64,000 nt of DNA from Phycisphaerales bacterium (GTDB lineage Bacteria > Planctomycetota > Phycisphaerae > Phycisphaerales > UBA1924). Under the pieces are notes generated by a model, which did not search any database, was not told the origin of the DNA, and worked only from the letters and a program-made list of their open reading frames with translations. A program made the translations under genes and the position numbers. The stretch lies in the NCBI GenBank assembly GCA_019744815.1, contig JAIEUA010000010.1, positions 62,001 to 126,000 on the forward strand. Direction: 5' to 3'. Shown here one piece after another: positions 8,539 through 17,574 of the stretch (positions within the stretch are counted from its first letter, which is position 1; each line of letters opens with the position of its first letter).

Positions 8539-10991
8539 ACGGCCACCTCAAGGCAGTAGGCCGCCGCTTCAACCATCGCAGCATCCATGACGCCGTGGCC
8601 GAGATCCGCGAAGACGGTAGGTGGCGCTTCCTTGAGGAGCACCTCCTCTCGCCACTTTTGGAAGCTGGACAGGAAGAAGCCGGTGCGTGAAGTGATTGCC
8701 CCGAGCTTGGCCCGCGGATGCAGCCACTTGATGCCGCGCTCAACGAACGCGGCGTAGAGGTCGTTCTTGGTGCGGGGATAGGTCTGTTCGATATACCGCT
8801 TACTTCCCACAGCTGCCGCGCCAAACGGCGGGTTCATCAGCACCACATCCATCCGCACACGGCACACGTCAATAAACGCAAGGCCTCGGGCGGCATCCTC
8901 TGCGAACAAGCCTCGACGGAACGACGCCGCGGCCGTGGCCCCACCTCCGCGGGCAAAGGATCTCAACGCGTGCAGCACAAGAACCTCGGCCCTGCTCCAG
9001 AAGTCCGCCTCTTCTCCCGGCAGTTCGCGTGTGAGCGACGTCCGGGGGAGATCGCCAAGCCCGTATTCGGTGACGCGGAAGAGCGGTGACTTCTCTTCCC
9101 ATTCCTCCCGCCCCTTGCGGATAGAGTCGTCGAGGTCCTTGTCGATCCGCAGCAAGCTTCCAGCCTCGCCCGCAAGCGTCATGCGGTTCCAGATGTTGTG
9201 GACCAAGTCGCACAGACTGTCGGCCATGGCCTTGGTGGCACGGACCGTCTTGTCCGCCGGTACGTTGAGCGCTTCGCGGATAAGCGACTCCAGCCGGTCT
9301 TGCTTCAGTGTGCGGAGGAAGTCCTCGAGCAGGTCGTTCTCACCGGGCATCGGTTCGGCGACGACGATGTTGGACCGCGTGATCGGCGGCCGCTGCTCCT
9401 TCGGCAGCTTGAAGTCGGCGTAGGCCCGCTGAGCACGCATCCAAAGGGCGAAAGCGCCGATCTGGGCGCAGCGAGGGTCGATGTCGATGCCGTGGAGGTT
9501 GTGGCGCAGGATCAACCCCGGCACGGCGGAGTGCAGCGCCTCAAGCGTCGGATAGTCGGCCTTTAGCGTCTGGCCAGTCACGCTCGACGCCGGCGACTCC
9601 TCGTCAAGCCATGCCTCGTCGTAGATGGCCAACAGCAGGTCGAAGCAGTAGATCAGGAAGTGCGAAGAACCGCAGGCAGGGTCGAGTATCTTGAGGTCGC
9701 GGGGGTCCTTCTTGGATCGGAAGGGCACAAACACGGGCTGCTTCAGCAGTTCTTCCTGAGTGCGGTCGGGAAGCTGCGATTCGAGCACGCGGCGCCGGAC
9801 CTCGTTGGCGACACGGACGTAGAGCGGATCGGCCATCTTGGGATCGCCCTCACCATTATGGCGGTCCGCACGGGCCACGCAGAACATCAGATCGAGCAGG
9901 TCCTGCGTCGAGAGCGTCCGGAAGTCCTGCCCCTCTTCGATCGTGCGCCGGACGTGCCACGGCCACCATTCACCTTCGACCTGATCGCTAAACGGATGCC
10001 GGTGGTACGCGTTGACGCAGCTAGCAAGGTCATACATCCGCTCAAGATCGCCAACCTCGAAGGGGGGAAACTCATCGTCGAAGTCATCGACATAGCCGAG
10101 CAGTGAAGCGGCCATGCGTTCGGCGCCGTCGAGTTCTCGCACACGATCGCGCTCAACAGCACGCTCAAGAAAGATCTCGTCGGGACGGCGCACGAGGTAG
10201 CGACATCGGTCCTTGAGAGCCGAGTTCCCCTGCCGCATCTCCAGCCACGTTCGGCCCAGCGTGTTGTCGGTGAGGAACTCAACGACATAGCGGGGTGTGA
10301 AGAACTGATTTCGGACGGCCAGTTCGCGGCTGCTGCGCGGGGTCTGCGATGCCTCCCGCATCGCCTTTCGCTCTTCCTGGCTGTTGAAGTACTGATAGAC
10401 CCAGCCGATCGTCTCGTCTTCCTGCCAGACAGCGGCAAGATCGTCGGCATTCAATATCTCCAGCAGGCCGTCGAACGCCTGGCGACGCGGCCACATGAAC
10501 GAAGCATCGCTGTGGCGGTCGAAGAGAATCTTGACCTCCGTCGAGAGCTCGTCGAACAGGCACTCAAGATAGAGGCGATACCCCTTGTCGGGAAGCTGCG
10601 CAAGGCCCGGCGCGGCAAGACAGAACTCCTTGAAGCCGCTGGACTGATCGCCCTTGGTGATGCACTGCTGAACGAGGCCGCGAACCTCGAGCATCTTGAG
10701 TGCGATGTAGCGGTTGAGGATGGTGAACGCCGCTTCACGAACGTAGTCGGCCACTGCGGCGGACAGCGCCTCCGCCTTGTCGCTGCCACCCGCACGATGA
10801 CGAATGGAGTCGATGATCTTGGTGCGAACCAGCCGCTGCGACGCATCAAGGTGCCTCCCGGGCTTGTCGGCAATGGTGCCATCTGGAAGGACGTCGAACG
10901 TACCTTCGAGCTGCTCGACAATCTCGCGTTCCAGCAGGCGTCGAGCGTGCTGGGTAGCGTTCTGCAGGCTGTTTCTGGTGGCTTGGTCCAT
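8535..10991 (-). CDS. pglX: PglX N-terminal half, adenine-specific DNA methyltransferase subunit
   Basis: This 818-residue protein has SAM-binding motif I as LDPACGSSHFL (residues 436-446; the usual second Gly is Ser) and catalytic motif IV as NPPFG (720-724). Both identify a gamma-class N6-adenine methyltransferase. The N-terminal ~400 residues match the helical PglX leader. The protein stops soon after motif IV (VEAAAYCLEVAV), where full-length PglX would continue into its recognition domain. That part is supplied by the overlapping downstream gene. PglX methylates host DNA at BREX sites and is also needed for exclusion. It lies 66 bp downstream of brxC. Confidence 0.92.
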   Translation of the reverse strand: MDQATRNSLQNATQHARRLLEREIVEQLEGTFDVLPDGTIADKPGRHLDASQRLVRTKIIDSIRHRAGGSDKAEALSAAVADYVREAAFTILNRYIALKMLEVRGLVQQCITKGDQSSGFKEFCLAAPGLAQLPDKGYRLYLECLFDELSTEVKILFDRHSDASFMWPRRQAFDGLLEILNADDLAAVWQEDETIGWVYQYFNSQEERKAMREASQTPRSSRELAVRNQFFTPRYVVEFLTDNTLGRTWLEMRQGNSALKDRCRYLVRRPDEIFLERAVERDRVRELDGAERMAASLLGYVDDFDDEFPPFEVGDLERMYDLASCVNAYHRHPFSDQVEGEWWPWHVRRTIEEGQDFRTLSTQDLLDLMFCVARADRHNGEGDPKMADPLYVRVANEVRRRVLESQLPDRTQEELLKQPVFVPFRSKKDPRDLKILDPACGSSHFLIYCFDLLLAIYDEAWLDEESPASSVTGQTLKADYPTLEALHSAVPGLILRHNLHGIDIDPRCAQIGAFALWMRAQRAYADFKLPKEQRPPITRSNIVVAEPMPGENDLLEDFLRTLKQDRLESLIREALNVPADKTVRATKAMADSLCDLVHNIWNRMTLAGEAGSLLRIDKDLDDSIRKGREEWEEKSPLFRVTEYGLGDLPRTSLTRELPGEEADFWSRAEVLVLHALRSFARGGGATAAASFRRGLFAEDAARGLAFIDVCRVRMDVVLMNPPFGAAAVGSKRYIEQTYPRTKNDLYAAFVERGIKWLHPRAKLGAITSRTGFFLSSFQKWREEVLLKEAPPTVFADLGHGVMDAAMVEAAAYCLEVAV

Positions 10992-11057
10992 GAAGGTCAG
11001 TCGTGCGGCAAAATGGAAGGATGATCTAGGTGCGAGTGGGTCGCGGGTTGGTTGGTG

Positions 11058-14000
11058 CTACTGGATCAAGATCTTCTTGCCGCGGCCGAGCTCGTTCTCG
11101 CAGTCCTGACGCAGAGCATCGAGCGCCGCGTTGAGCTGTTCAGGGTTCTCGATCGCTTTGGAGAAGTATTTGGTGCTCTTGACGGTGACCAGCCGCTCGC
11201 CCTCGATGATGGTGTTCACCTCCCGGACGGCAGCCGCCAAGCGAGACGCACACGCGTCAGTATCCGACCGAATCTGGACGATCGGCGTAGATTCGGAGGA
11301 TTCGGGCTTAGCGAGCGTCTCGAGGACGCTACCGATACGAGATTGCTGCTCAGGCGTGAGGTTTGTCCAACCGGGGACGGCCTTTAACTCAGCAAGTGCG
11401 GCCGAATACGCAGTCACACGGTCGGTCACAGCCTTGCTGAACCGGCGTGAGTAGCTCTCGCGAATCGCTGCAGCCGCCTGAGAGATTGCAGGGATCTCTT
11501 CGAAGAATGTTTCACGCTTCAGCAGGTCTGCCAAGCGGGCGGCCGCATCACGGAGCGGCTGCTCAGTGTCGGGTTCGCTATCGAGGAAAGGCCACATCGA
11601 GGCCATCGCCGAGCGGGCATTTCGGATCGCCACAAGGTTCGGCTCCGTGAGCTTGCCCTTGAGTGTCGCGGCGCGAGCGATCGCCTCCTTGATCGTGTTG
11701 TGGCTGGTGTTGAACGCCTGCACAACATCTTCTTCAGTACCCGTGCGCAGCGACTTGATCTGGCTCAGAGCGCCGGCGAGCACTTCGCCGCCGGGAAGCG
11801 CATCCGCGACCAGTGTTGTACGGACGTCAGAGAGATCGTCCTCTTTCTGCGAGGAGACTTCACGTATAGCGGTGGCGATGGCAGACGCGGTGAGTTCAGG
11901 AACGTCCTTGCCGAAGGTTGCTTTGAAGTTGTCGGCCGCGGTGGTGAGCTGTTCGGCGTCGATGGCCTTCTTCGGACGGAAGCTGGCAGCGCGGAACTTG
12001 GGGTTGGCGGTGAATAGATCGCGTGCCTCGTCCGAAGGGACCGACTCAATCGTCCGGCCCTGCGACACCGCCACGATCTTGCCCGCGCGGAGCAGGCACA
12101 GTGTCAAGAGCTTGACGATTTCAAAGTCCCACCCGAAGGGGTCTTTGGCAAAGTCGCTCTCGAGCATCTTGCCCGTGGCTTGGTGGCCGTAGCTCGTCAC
12201 GCTCTCGATCTTGGCCATGACGTCCTGCAGTGGAGGCTGCTCGACGTTGATGATGCCGCGATTATTCTGCGTCCGCACCAGCTTCAGCTGCGAGAAGATC
12301 GGCGGCAGGCCTTGAAGGTTCGTATTGGTGAGCAGTGCCTCGGCGTCTCGCTTCTGAACACGCGCGGCTGCATCCTTGAAGCGCTCAAAGACCTCGGGGA
12401 GCGCATCCTTCATGCGGGATGATGCGATCTTGCCGACATCAGTTTCGTTCTGGTCGGCGCTGCGGTCGTTGCCGCGAAAATAGATGGCCCCGGTGGTGAA
12501 TGCCTCACGAACGAGACGCTTGAGCTCGTCCTGGTTGGCCTGCGATCGGCGTTTCTCTTCGCCGAGCAGCTTCTCCTCGGTAGGAGTCGCGAGACTGCGA
12601 CCCTTGCGCGTCACCATCTCCTGCGAACGGAACATCTCCTCGGCGGTCTTCTCGATACGGTCCGAGAGGGGGACAACCCAGAACACAGATTTGCGATCGG
12701 CCTGGCTGCTGCGACGCGCCTCTGCCAGGCGTTCGTCGTAGTACTGGTCTCGCGCGTGGGTGTACACCTCAAACGTCAGATCTCCCTCGACGCGATCGCG
12801 GCCGTTGAGCTTTAGGCCGGCCTTAAACACGCGGGTTTCTTCGAACTCGTGCGTCGGCACGGGCTGCCAAAGGAGTTCAACTTGATCGCCGATGATCTTG
12901 GCCAGATCGGCGTTCTTGGGCGCTAGGCCAGCTCGGTGCTTCTCCCAATCGTCTTCGCTCGGCGTCGGGATGCGGTATCCGTCATCACCCTTTCGGACTT
13001 GGTGGGCCTTCTCAAGCGCCTGAAGTGCCTCATTGACCTCACTCTGCAGCGAATCGGCATCAACCGCCGGATGGAGCACAGCGGCCAACGTTTCGGCTGT
13101 GCGCTTGATGGTCGGCACAAGTTGGAGGAGGTAGATCGCCTTGGCAACCGGCTGAGCCAGCTTGTGTTTGACTTCGGTGGAGATCCGATCGATCTTCTCG
13201 CGGATCTCGCTCGGGATGTTGCCGCGAACGAGGTCGAAGACGTGGTCGAGGCTGACTAGGCGGCCAACGGGCTTATCGGCAAGACCTACCTGCGGATTGG
13301 TGAGTAACTGCTGCGAGAGCTTGATGACGGTGCGGTTCGCGCCGCCAACGTGCGCAATCGCACCGCCTTGCGTACGAAGGCCTGAGACGATGTCGATGAG
13401 GAGCTTGATCTGGTAGGGCACCAGCGGATAGAGCCTGATGAAGCTGTCGGCGGTGAGTTCGTCGAGCTTCACGTCGGCCTGCGGCTGGGAGCAGTGGGAC
13501 AGGCGACCACGGTGATCCTCGAACAGCTTTCGGAGCGCCTTCTCGCCCTCCGCGTTCTTGGAAAGCACGCGCTTACTGGTGACTGTCGTGATGTCGGACG
13601 GTTCGAGGTGGACGCGGAGGTGGTCAGGGAATCGGTCCATCAATCGGGCCTGCTCGACCCGCTTGTCGTCAAGGCTTCCGACCATCTCGTTGAGCTTCTC
13701 CTGCGAAGTCACGACGATCCAGACCTTGCCTTGCCCGACCCGCCCGAGCGCCTGCACAATGCCTTGAAGATCCAGCATCTTGTTGACATCGCGGGCCACA
13801 AACTGGCCGACTTCGTCGATGACGAAGACCAACTGCTTATCGCCGCGCCGACGCTTGGTAAGCCTGATGCAGCGATCGGCCAGGTCGTTTGGGCTGATGT
13901 CGAAGCGATCGCGAGCGGCCTTGGACCATGAATCCGCGGACGGGTAGGTTTTCGGTTCAAGCTCCTGCATAACGCGTGAAGCTTCGCTCATTGCGAATGC

Positions 14001-14597
14001 GGTGAGTGACTTGCGATCGTCCCAGGCCTTGCCGGTCTGCCGCTGGAATGCCTCCTGGAACGCTTGCAGGCGGCCGTCGTCTTCGAGATTGATCTCCAGT
14101 TCCGCGAGATCGAGATCTCGGGAGTACCCCAAATGCTCAAGGAGCTGTCGATAGATGATCTCAGTGAGCTTCTGGCTTGCGTTCCGCACCCTGGAGTCCG
14201 TGGCGAGATCGAAGACGACCACTTCGGTGGGCATCTTCTGGGAGATCCGTTCGAGCACGACGGAGACACGACCATCGCCAAACTGATCAGCAACCCGCTT
14301 CGCCGCCGATTTCCCCTGCAATTCTCTGTTGCCGATAGCGGCGCCGAGCAGTTTGGCGAAGCTCGATTTGCCCGACCCGAAGAAGCCGGATACCCACACC
14401 GCCATGCGATCGCTCGGCTTGTTCGGCACCTCGGCGTAGGCTTCAAGGACGGAGGCGAACGAGCGCTTGATAGCGTCCGTCGCCACATACTCCTCGATCT
14501 CGGTGATGACGACGGCATCATCCTGCTGGTCAACCTTGATGACCTCTTGGATCTGCCGTGAGATGTCGCGGTCGAACAGTTGCTGAATCGTGGTCAT
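11058..14597 (-). CDS. brxC: BrxC, large P-loop ATPase of BREX
   Basis: The 1179-residue protein has an early Walker A motif (GFFGSGKSS, residues 71-79) and a Walker B-like LVFVIDEVGQF about 180 residues later. Its length and the N-terminal MTTIQQLFDRDISRQI match BrxC. BrxC is a core ATPase found in essentially all BREX types, and its molecular action is still debated. The ATG at 14597 lies 38 bp after brxB. The gene appears intact and collinear with the operon. Confidence 0.95.
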   Translation of the reverse strand: MTTIQQLFDRDISRQIQEVIKVDQQDDAVVITEIEEYVATDAIKRSFASVLEAYAEVPNKPSDRMAVWVSGFFGSGKSSFAKLLGAAIGNRELQGKSAAKRVADQFGDGRVSVVLERISQKMPTEVVVFDLATDSRVRNASQKLTEIIYRQLLEHLGYSRDLDLAELEINLEDDGRLQAFQEAFQRQTGKAWDDRKSLTAFAMSEASRVMQELEPKTYPSADSWSKAARDRFDISPNDLADRCIRLTKRRRGDKQLVFVIDEVGQFVARDVNKMLDLQGIVQALGRVGQGKVWIVVTSQEKLNEMVGSLDDKRVEQARLMDRFPDHLRVHLEPSDITTVTSKRVLSKNAEGEKALRKLFEDHRGRLSHCSQPQADVKLDELTADSFIRLYPLVPYQIKLLIDIVSGLRTQGGAIAHVGGANRTVIKLSQQLLTNPQVGLADKPVGRLVSLDHVFDLVRGNIPSEIREKIDRISTEVKHKLAQPVAKAIYLLQLVPTIKRTAETLAAVLHPAVDADSLQSEVNEALQALEKAHQVRKGDDGYRIPTPSEDDWEKHRAGLAPKNADLAKIIGDQVELLWQPVPTHEFEETRVFKAGLKLNGRDRVEGDLTFEVYTHARDQYYDERLAEARRSSQADRKSVFWVVPLSDRIEKTAEEMFRSQEMVTRKGRSLATPTEEKLLGEEKRRSQANQDELKRLVREAFTTGAIYFRGNDRSADQNETDVGKIASSRMKDALPEVFERFKDAAARVQKRDAEALLTNTNLQGLPPIFSQLKLVRTQNNRGIINVEQPPLQDVMAKIESVTSYGHQATGKMLESDFAKDPFGWDFEIVKLLTLCLLRAGKIVAVSQGRTIESVPSDEARDLFTANPKFRAASFRPKKAIDAEQLTTAADNFKATFGKDVPELTASAIATAIREVSSQKEDDLSDVRTTLVADALPGGEVLAGALSQIKSLRTGTEEDVVQAFNTSHNTIKEAIARAATLKGKLTEPNLVAIRNARSAMASMWPFLDSEPDTEQPLRDAAARLADLLKRETFFEEIPAISQAAAAIRESYSRRFSKAVTDRVTAYSAALAELKAVPGWTNLTPEQQSRIGSVLETLAKPESSESTPIVQIRSDTDACASRLAAAVREVNTIIEGERLVTVKSTKYFSKAIENPEQLNAALDALRQDCENELGRGKKILIQ

Positions 14598-14635
14598 GAC
14601 AGGCTCACACCCCTCTGGGAGTCGTTGGGCTCACT

Positions 14636-15214
14636 TTAGAAGATTCGAGGCCGGTAGTTGTGTTCTGGGGGAAAGACGTCCATGAAGCACAGCCCCGCCG
14701 GTCCAGCAAGCGACCCCGGAAAGAACAGAACGCTTGGAATGGACAGTCGGCCGTGGAGATGCTCGACCAGCGCCGATGTGCGGTAGATGGGAAACAGGAA
14801 CCCCACGCGGGTGAAGAACAGCACGTCGCGGCACTCATCGGCATCCGCTGGAATGCGATCGATGACCGCGTCTGCCAAAGGCTTCGCTTCGACTAGGTAC
14901 GAGTGGAACTGCTCGACGAGCTTCTCAACGCCGGAGTCTCGCTCTGCTTCCGCAATGGCATCGATCGGCATGTCGTCCTTAATCAGATCGCAGACCACGT
15001 CGGCGAGCGAGATCACGGTTACGCGTTTGCCTTTCTGAGTCAGCCGGGTACGCAGCATCCCAAGTTCGCGGCGAAATGCCAGCTCTTCGTCAGCGGGGTA
15101 ATGGAAGATCGCATAGGGCATGTCGTGGTACGCAGAGAACGCGGTCCGCCGTGGGTCCGGTTGGGACAGCAGGGGTTCGAGCGTGCCGCTTAGACGCGTT
15201 TGCCAATCACTCAT
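14636..15214 (-). CDS. brxB: BrxB (DUF1788 family)
   Basis: The 192-residue product has the DUF1788 layout: RLSGTLEPLLSQPD near the start, then the PYAIFHYPADEELAFRREL segment, and a C-terminal LFFTRVGFLFPIYRTSAL...FFPGSL. It starts at an ATG overlapping the brxA stop (ATGA, 15211-15214). BrxB is a small core BREX protein of unknown biochemical role. Position between brxA and brxC is canonical. Confidence 0.92.
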   Translation of the reverse strand: MSDWQTRLSGTLEPLLSQPDPRRTAFSAYHDMPYAIFHYPADEELAFRRELGMLRTRLTQKGKRVTVISLADVVCDLIKDDMPIDAIAEAERDSGVEKLVEQFHSYLVEAKPLADAVIDRIPADADECRDVLFFTRVGFLFPIYRTSALVEHLHGRLSIPSVLFFPGSLAGPAGLCFMDVFPPEHNYRPRIF

Positions 15215-15981
15215 GCGAGCATCCTCCTCGCGAACTCTCGTTCAGAGCTACACGGCAGCTGCAGCTCGACGATCGTGCCAGCGCGGTGGAACTGAAGGCG
15301 GTGCATCTGGTGCAACCGCAGCAGTTCACCCTCGACCTCTGCCGGCGTCATCATGAACAGCCGCCATCCCGGATCTGCGACGGTTCGCCCGCTGCTAGCG
15401 TAACGATGCATCAGGAGATGAGCGAGGTACATGAAGCTGGGCTCGGGTAGGTGATAGCCGGTGTAGCACTTCGTTCGGTCATCCGTTAGAAGACCGAACA
15501 CGGCGGCGGTGCGGAGTAATCCGGAACTCGACTGCTCTATGTTGCTGTCGCTCCAGGGCTCCTGGTCCAGAGCGGCCAGGTGAAGTCGAAGGAACTCTTC
15601 AACCGCTTCCCGCGTCACACGCACGACGCCACGCTGACGTTGCTCGAAGAGCCAATCTGCAAGGAAAGCCCGGAGCAGGGTGTCGGCCTCGGCACAATGC
15701 CACAGCAACAGAGGCTTCCAGACCAACAGATCGCATCCCTGCTGGGCCAGTTCAACGAGAGCCGCCGGCGGGCCATCAACGCTGAAGCGTCGAAGGATGA
15801 TCTTTCCAAAGTCCTTGAGCCATCCGAGGGTCGGGCCACCGACGGTATTCGTGGTACGAAGAACCCGTACGTTCTCCTCGACAGAGGCGGCGAGATCCCA
15901 TTTCTGAAGCGCACGGTACGTCTGCTCGGGGAAGAGTCCCTTTGTGGCGAGGAACGAGGATGGGCGAAGTCGGTCGCTCAA
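15211..15981 (-). CDS. brxA: BrxA (DUF1819 family)
   Basis: This 256-residue protein fits the DUF1819/BrxA family, a small winged-helix DNA-binding BREX component. The start is a TTG (15979-15981) overlapping the upstream stop as TTGA, with AGGAAG just before it. The next in-frame ATG would remove conserved N-terminal sequence. The C-terminal GWRLFMMTPAEVEGELLRLH is characteristic. The order brxA-brxB-brxC is standard. Confidence 0.88.
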   Translation of the reverse strand: MSDRLRPSSFLATKGLFPEQTYRALQKWDLAASVEENVRVLRTTNTVGGPTLGWLKDFGKIILRRFSVDGPPAALVELAQQGCDLLVWKPLLLWHCAEADTLLRAFLADWLFEQRQRGVVRVTREAVEEFLRLHLAALDQEPWSDSNIEQSSSGLLRTAAVFGLLTDDRTKCYTGYHLPEPSFMYLAHLLMHRYASSGRTVADPGWRLFMMTPAEVEGELLRLHQMHRLQFHRAGTIVELQLPCSSEREFARRMLA

Positions 15982-16541
15982 CGTGTCTTCCTCAACGTGG
16001 CGAAAGGGACAGAGATGCGACCTGGCTCGCCTTTGCTGAACCCAACGGCGAGTTGAGATACGAGCTCATCGGTAACCGCGGAAGCTTCCCCCAAGGGGAC
16101 CGCTTTCTGATCTGCCGCTCGCTTCATCCGCTTGGCTGCATCGAGTGAAGCGGTAGGCAAAGGTGCGACCGTCGCAAACGCCCCGACAAGATCATCTCCG
16201 GGCATCGCTTCAAGAGAATCGAAAAACGGTTGCCATGCGGGCTGATTCTCGATCCACAACGGCCACCGCTCCTCAAAGGCGCTCTCGACTTCAGCTGGCA
16301 AATCCCAAAGCGTGACTCCGTCCGGTGGGTTGTAAACTTCACGGCATCGAGCCCGAGCCACCGAGAACACCGCTCTCGCCTGGGCGAAGCGATGCGCTTT
16401 GGGAAGCCCGCGACTCACCGCGAGACGACCGGTCTTTCCGAGCATTCCCTTGGTGTCCCACCACCGCGCGAGATCCATCTCGCCGAAGCGTGCGACGACC
16501 AATCGTATCTTGAAGAGGTAGTCGAGGTCGATGGTGCTCAT
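15978..16541 (-). CDS. brxE: BrxE-like BREX protein
   Basis: I start this gene at the ATG at 16541, which overlaps the preceding small gene as TCAT on the plus strand (ATGA). This gives 187 residues beginning MSTIDLDYLFKIRLVVARFGE. The pattern RLVVARFGEMDLARWWDTKGMLG, followed by a FAQARAVFSVARARCREVY tract, resembles BrxE. BrxE is the extra first gene described for BREX type 6. The family assignment is from recalled sequence pattern and is less certain than for the core genes. An upstream extension to 16655 in the same frame overlaps the small gene and is unlikely. Confidence 0.72.
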   Translation of the reverse strand: MSTIDLDYLFKIRLVVARFGEMDLARWWDTKGMLGKTGRLAVSRGLPKAHRFAQARAVFSVARARCREVYNPPDGVTLWDLPAEVESAFEERWPLWIENQPAWQPFFDSLEAMPGDDLVGAFATVAPLPTASLDAAKRMKRAADQKAVPLGEASAVTDELVSQLAVGFSKGEPGRISVPFATLRKTR

Positions 16542-16786
16542 TTCGCGGCCTCCCCCCACTCCGGCGTAGCGCGGACGCTGGGATGGACGGACGCAGATTC
16601 CGGGTCTGGTGCGCCGTCGGTGAGGTGATGATCGACGGCGTCGCGGTTCGCCCATGCCATCGACACAGTGTTCTTAGCGCCCCCCAGCTGCATCCTGACG
16701 TAGTCCCCCGAAGGCAGATTAACCGGAAGCCGTATCCCGCTTGGAGTGGAGTCGCTGGAGGATGCGATTGGTCTGTTTTTGGTCAT
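16538..16786 (-). CDS. small hypothetical protein, first gene of the BREX operon
   Basis: An 82-residue open frame starts at an ATG at 16786 and ends in an ATGA overlap with brxE, the same coupling used by the following genes. That coupling is the main reason to believe it is real. The sequence (IRLPVNLPSGDYVRMQLGGAK in the middle, polar ends) does not match a family I recognise. A purine-rich GGCGGAG lies close upstream. It could be a small regulator or an accessory BREX protein, and no function is assigned. Confidence 0.55.
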   Translation of the reverse strand: MTKNRPIASSSDSTPSGIRLPVNLPSGDYVRMQLGGAKNTVSMAWANRDAVDHHLTDGAPDPESASVHPSVRATPEWGEAAK

Positions 16787-17019
16787 TTGCTCCGCCGCGG
16801 TGCAGGGTACACTGGCAGCCCAAAGAATGCTGTGCAGAGAAGTGGTTGGATCCGACCCGGCCTGATTTGCCCACCACGGAGCACCACGCCAGTATTCCGC
16901 CGGTTTAATATTCGAGTAAACGGCGCGCCGCGCAATCGAAAGGTCAGCCTTCTAGTTCGGGCACCTCGCCGAGCTTCTGAAACCCCCCAAAGGCGGCCCA
17001 ACGCCGCTGGGAAAGATCC

Positions 17020-17430
17020 TCGACGACACCAGCTTGGTCGAGCAGCTTACGGAGGTACTCCAACGCCAGCAACACATACAGATGCAGGGGGTCTTGCCGA
17101 CGGACACCTTCACCACAGGAGAATCATGGCCGAGCAGCTGCATTCCTCGGTCCATCCGCGCGATGCCCTGGGGCTTCACCCCAGAATGCACTTTGTTCCG
17201 GCCAGAGAGAGCTTCCCATAATCCTGGAAGCCGACGAAGCCTCGGTCGAAGAGACGTTCGTTCGTCGGAATGAGCAGCAGCCAGTTCTCTACGTCAAACC
17301 GCTCCTCGTTGTTCGAGTCTCGCCAGAGCTTGATGTGGCTCTCGATGAAAACCTCCGAGTCCGAGACTCCGACGATCCGGCACCGCTTCTGCACGGCCAG
17401 TGGCCGTTGCCGAGAAAGCCCCTGCCGGCG
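17020..17430 (-). pseudogene. remnant of an HNH restriction-type endonuclease
   Basis: On the minus strand, a stretch around 17180-17420 reads RCRIVGVSDSEVFIESHIKL, then WRDSNNEERFDVENWLLLIP, then LFDRGFVGFQDYGKLSLAG. This matches the C-terminal HNH core (SHIKPWRDSDN...ERLD..NGLLL....LFDRGLISF) common in HNH restriction endonucleases. Stops occur just upstream in the same frame, and the downstream part shifts frame, so no full gene is present. It lies between the BREX promoter region and a phage terminase cassette, consistent with a decayed accessory defence gene. Confidence 0.6.
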
Positions 17431-17574
17431 TCAAGACTAAGCAATTGCCTCATTCTCCGTGACAGTGTCCTCTTGGACAAACATGCGGTGATTCCAGAAG
17501 CCAAAGGAGCATCGCTGCGCGAACCCAAATCGTGGTGTGAGATTCAAGCGATCGCTTCAAAATGGCTCCGCTCT

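Noticed and set aside
16541-16655. Longer BrxE start
   Set aside because: The extension is Arg-rich shadow over the 82-residue gene. The ATG at 16541 in the ATGA overlap fits the coupling seen through the operon.
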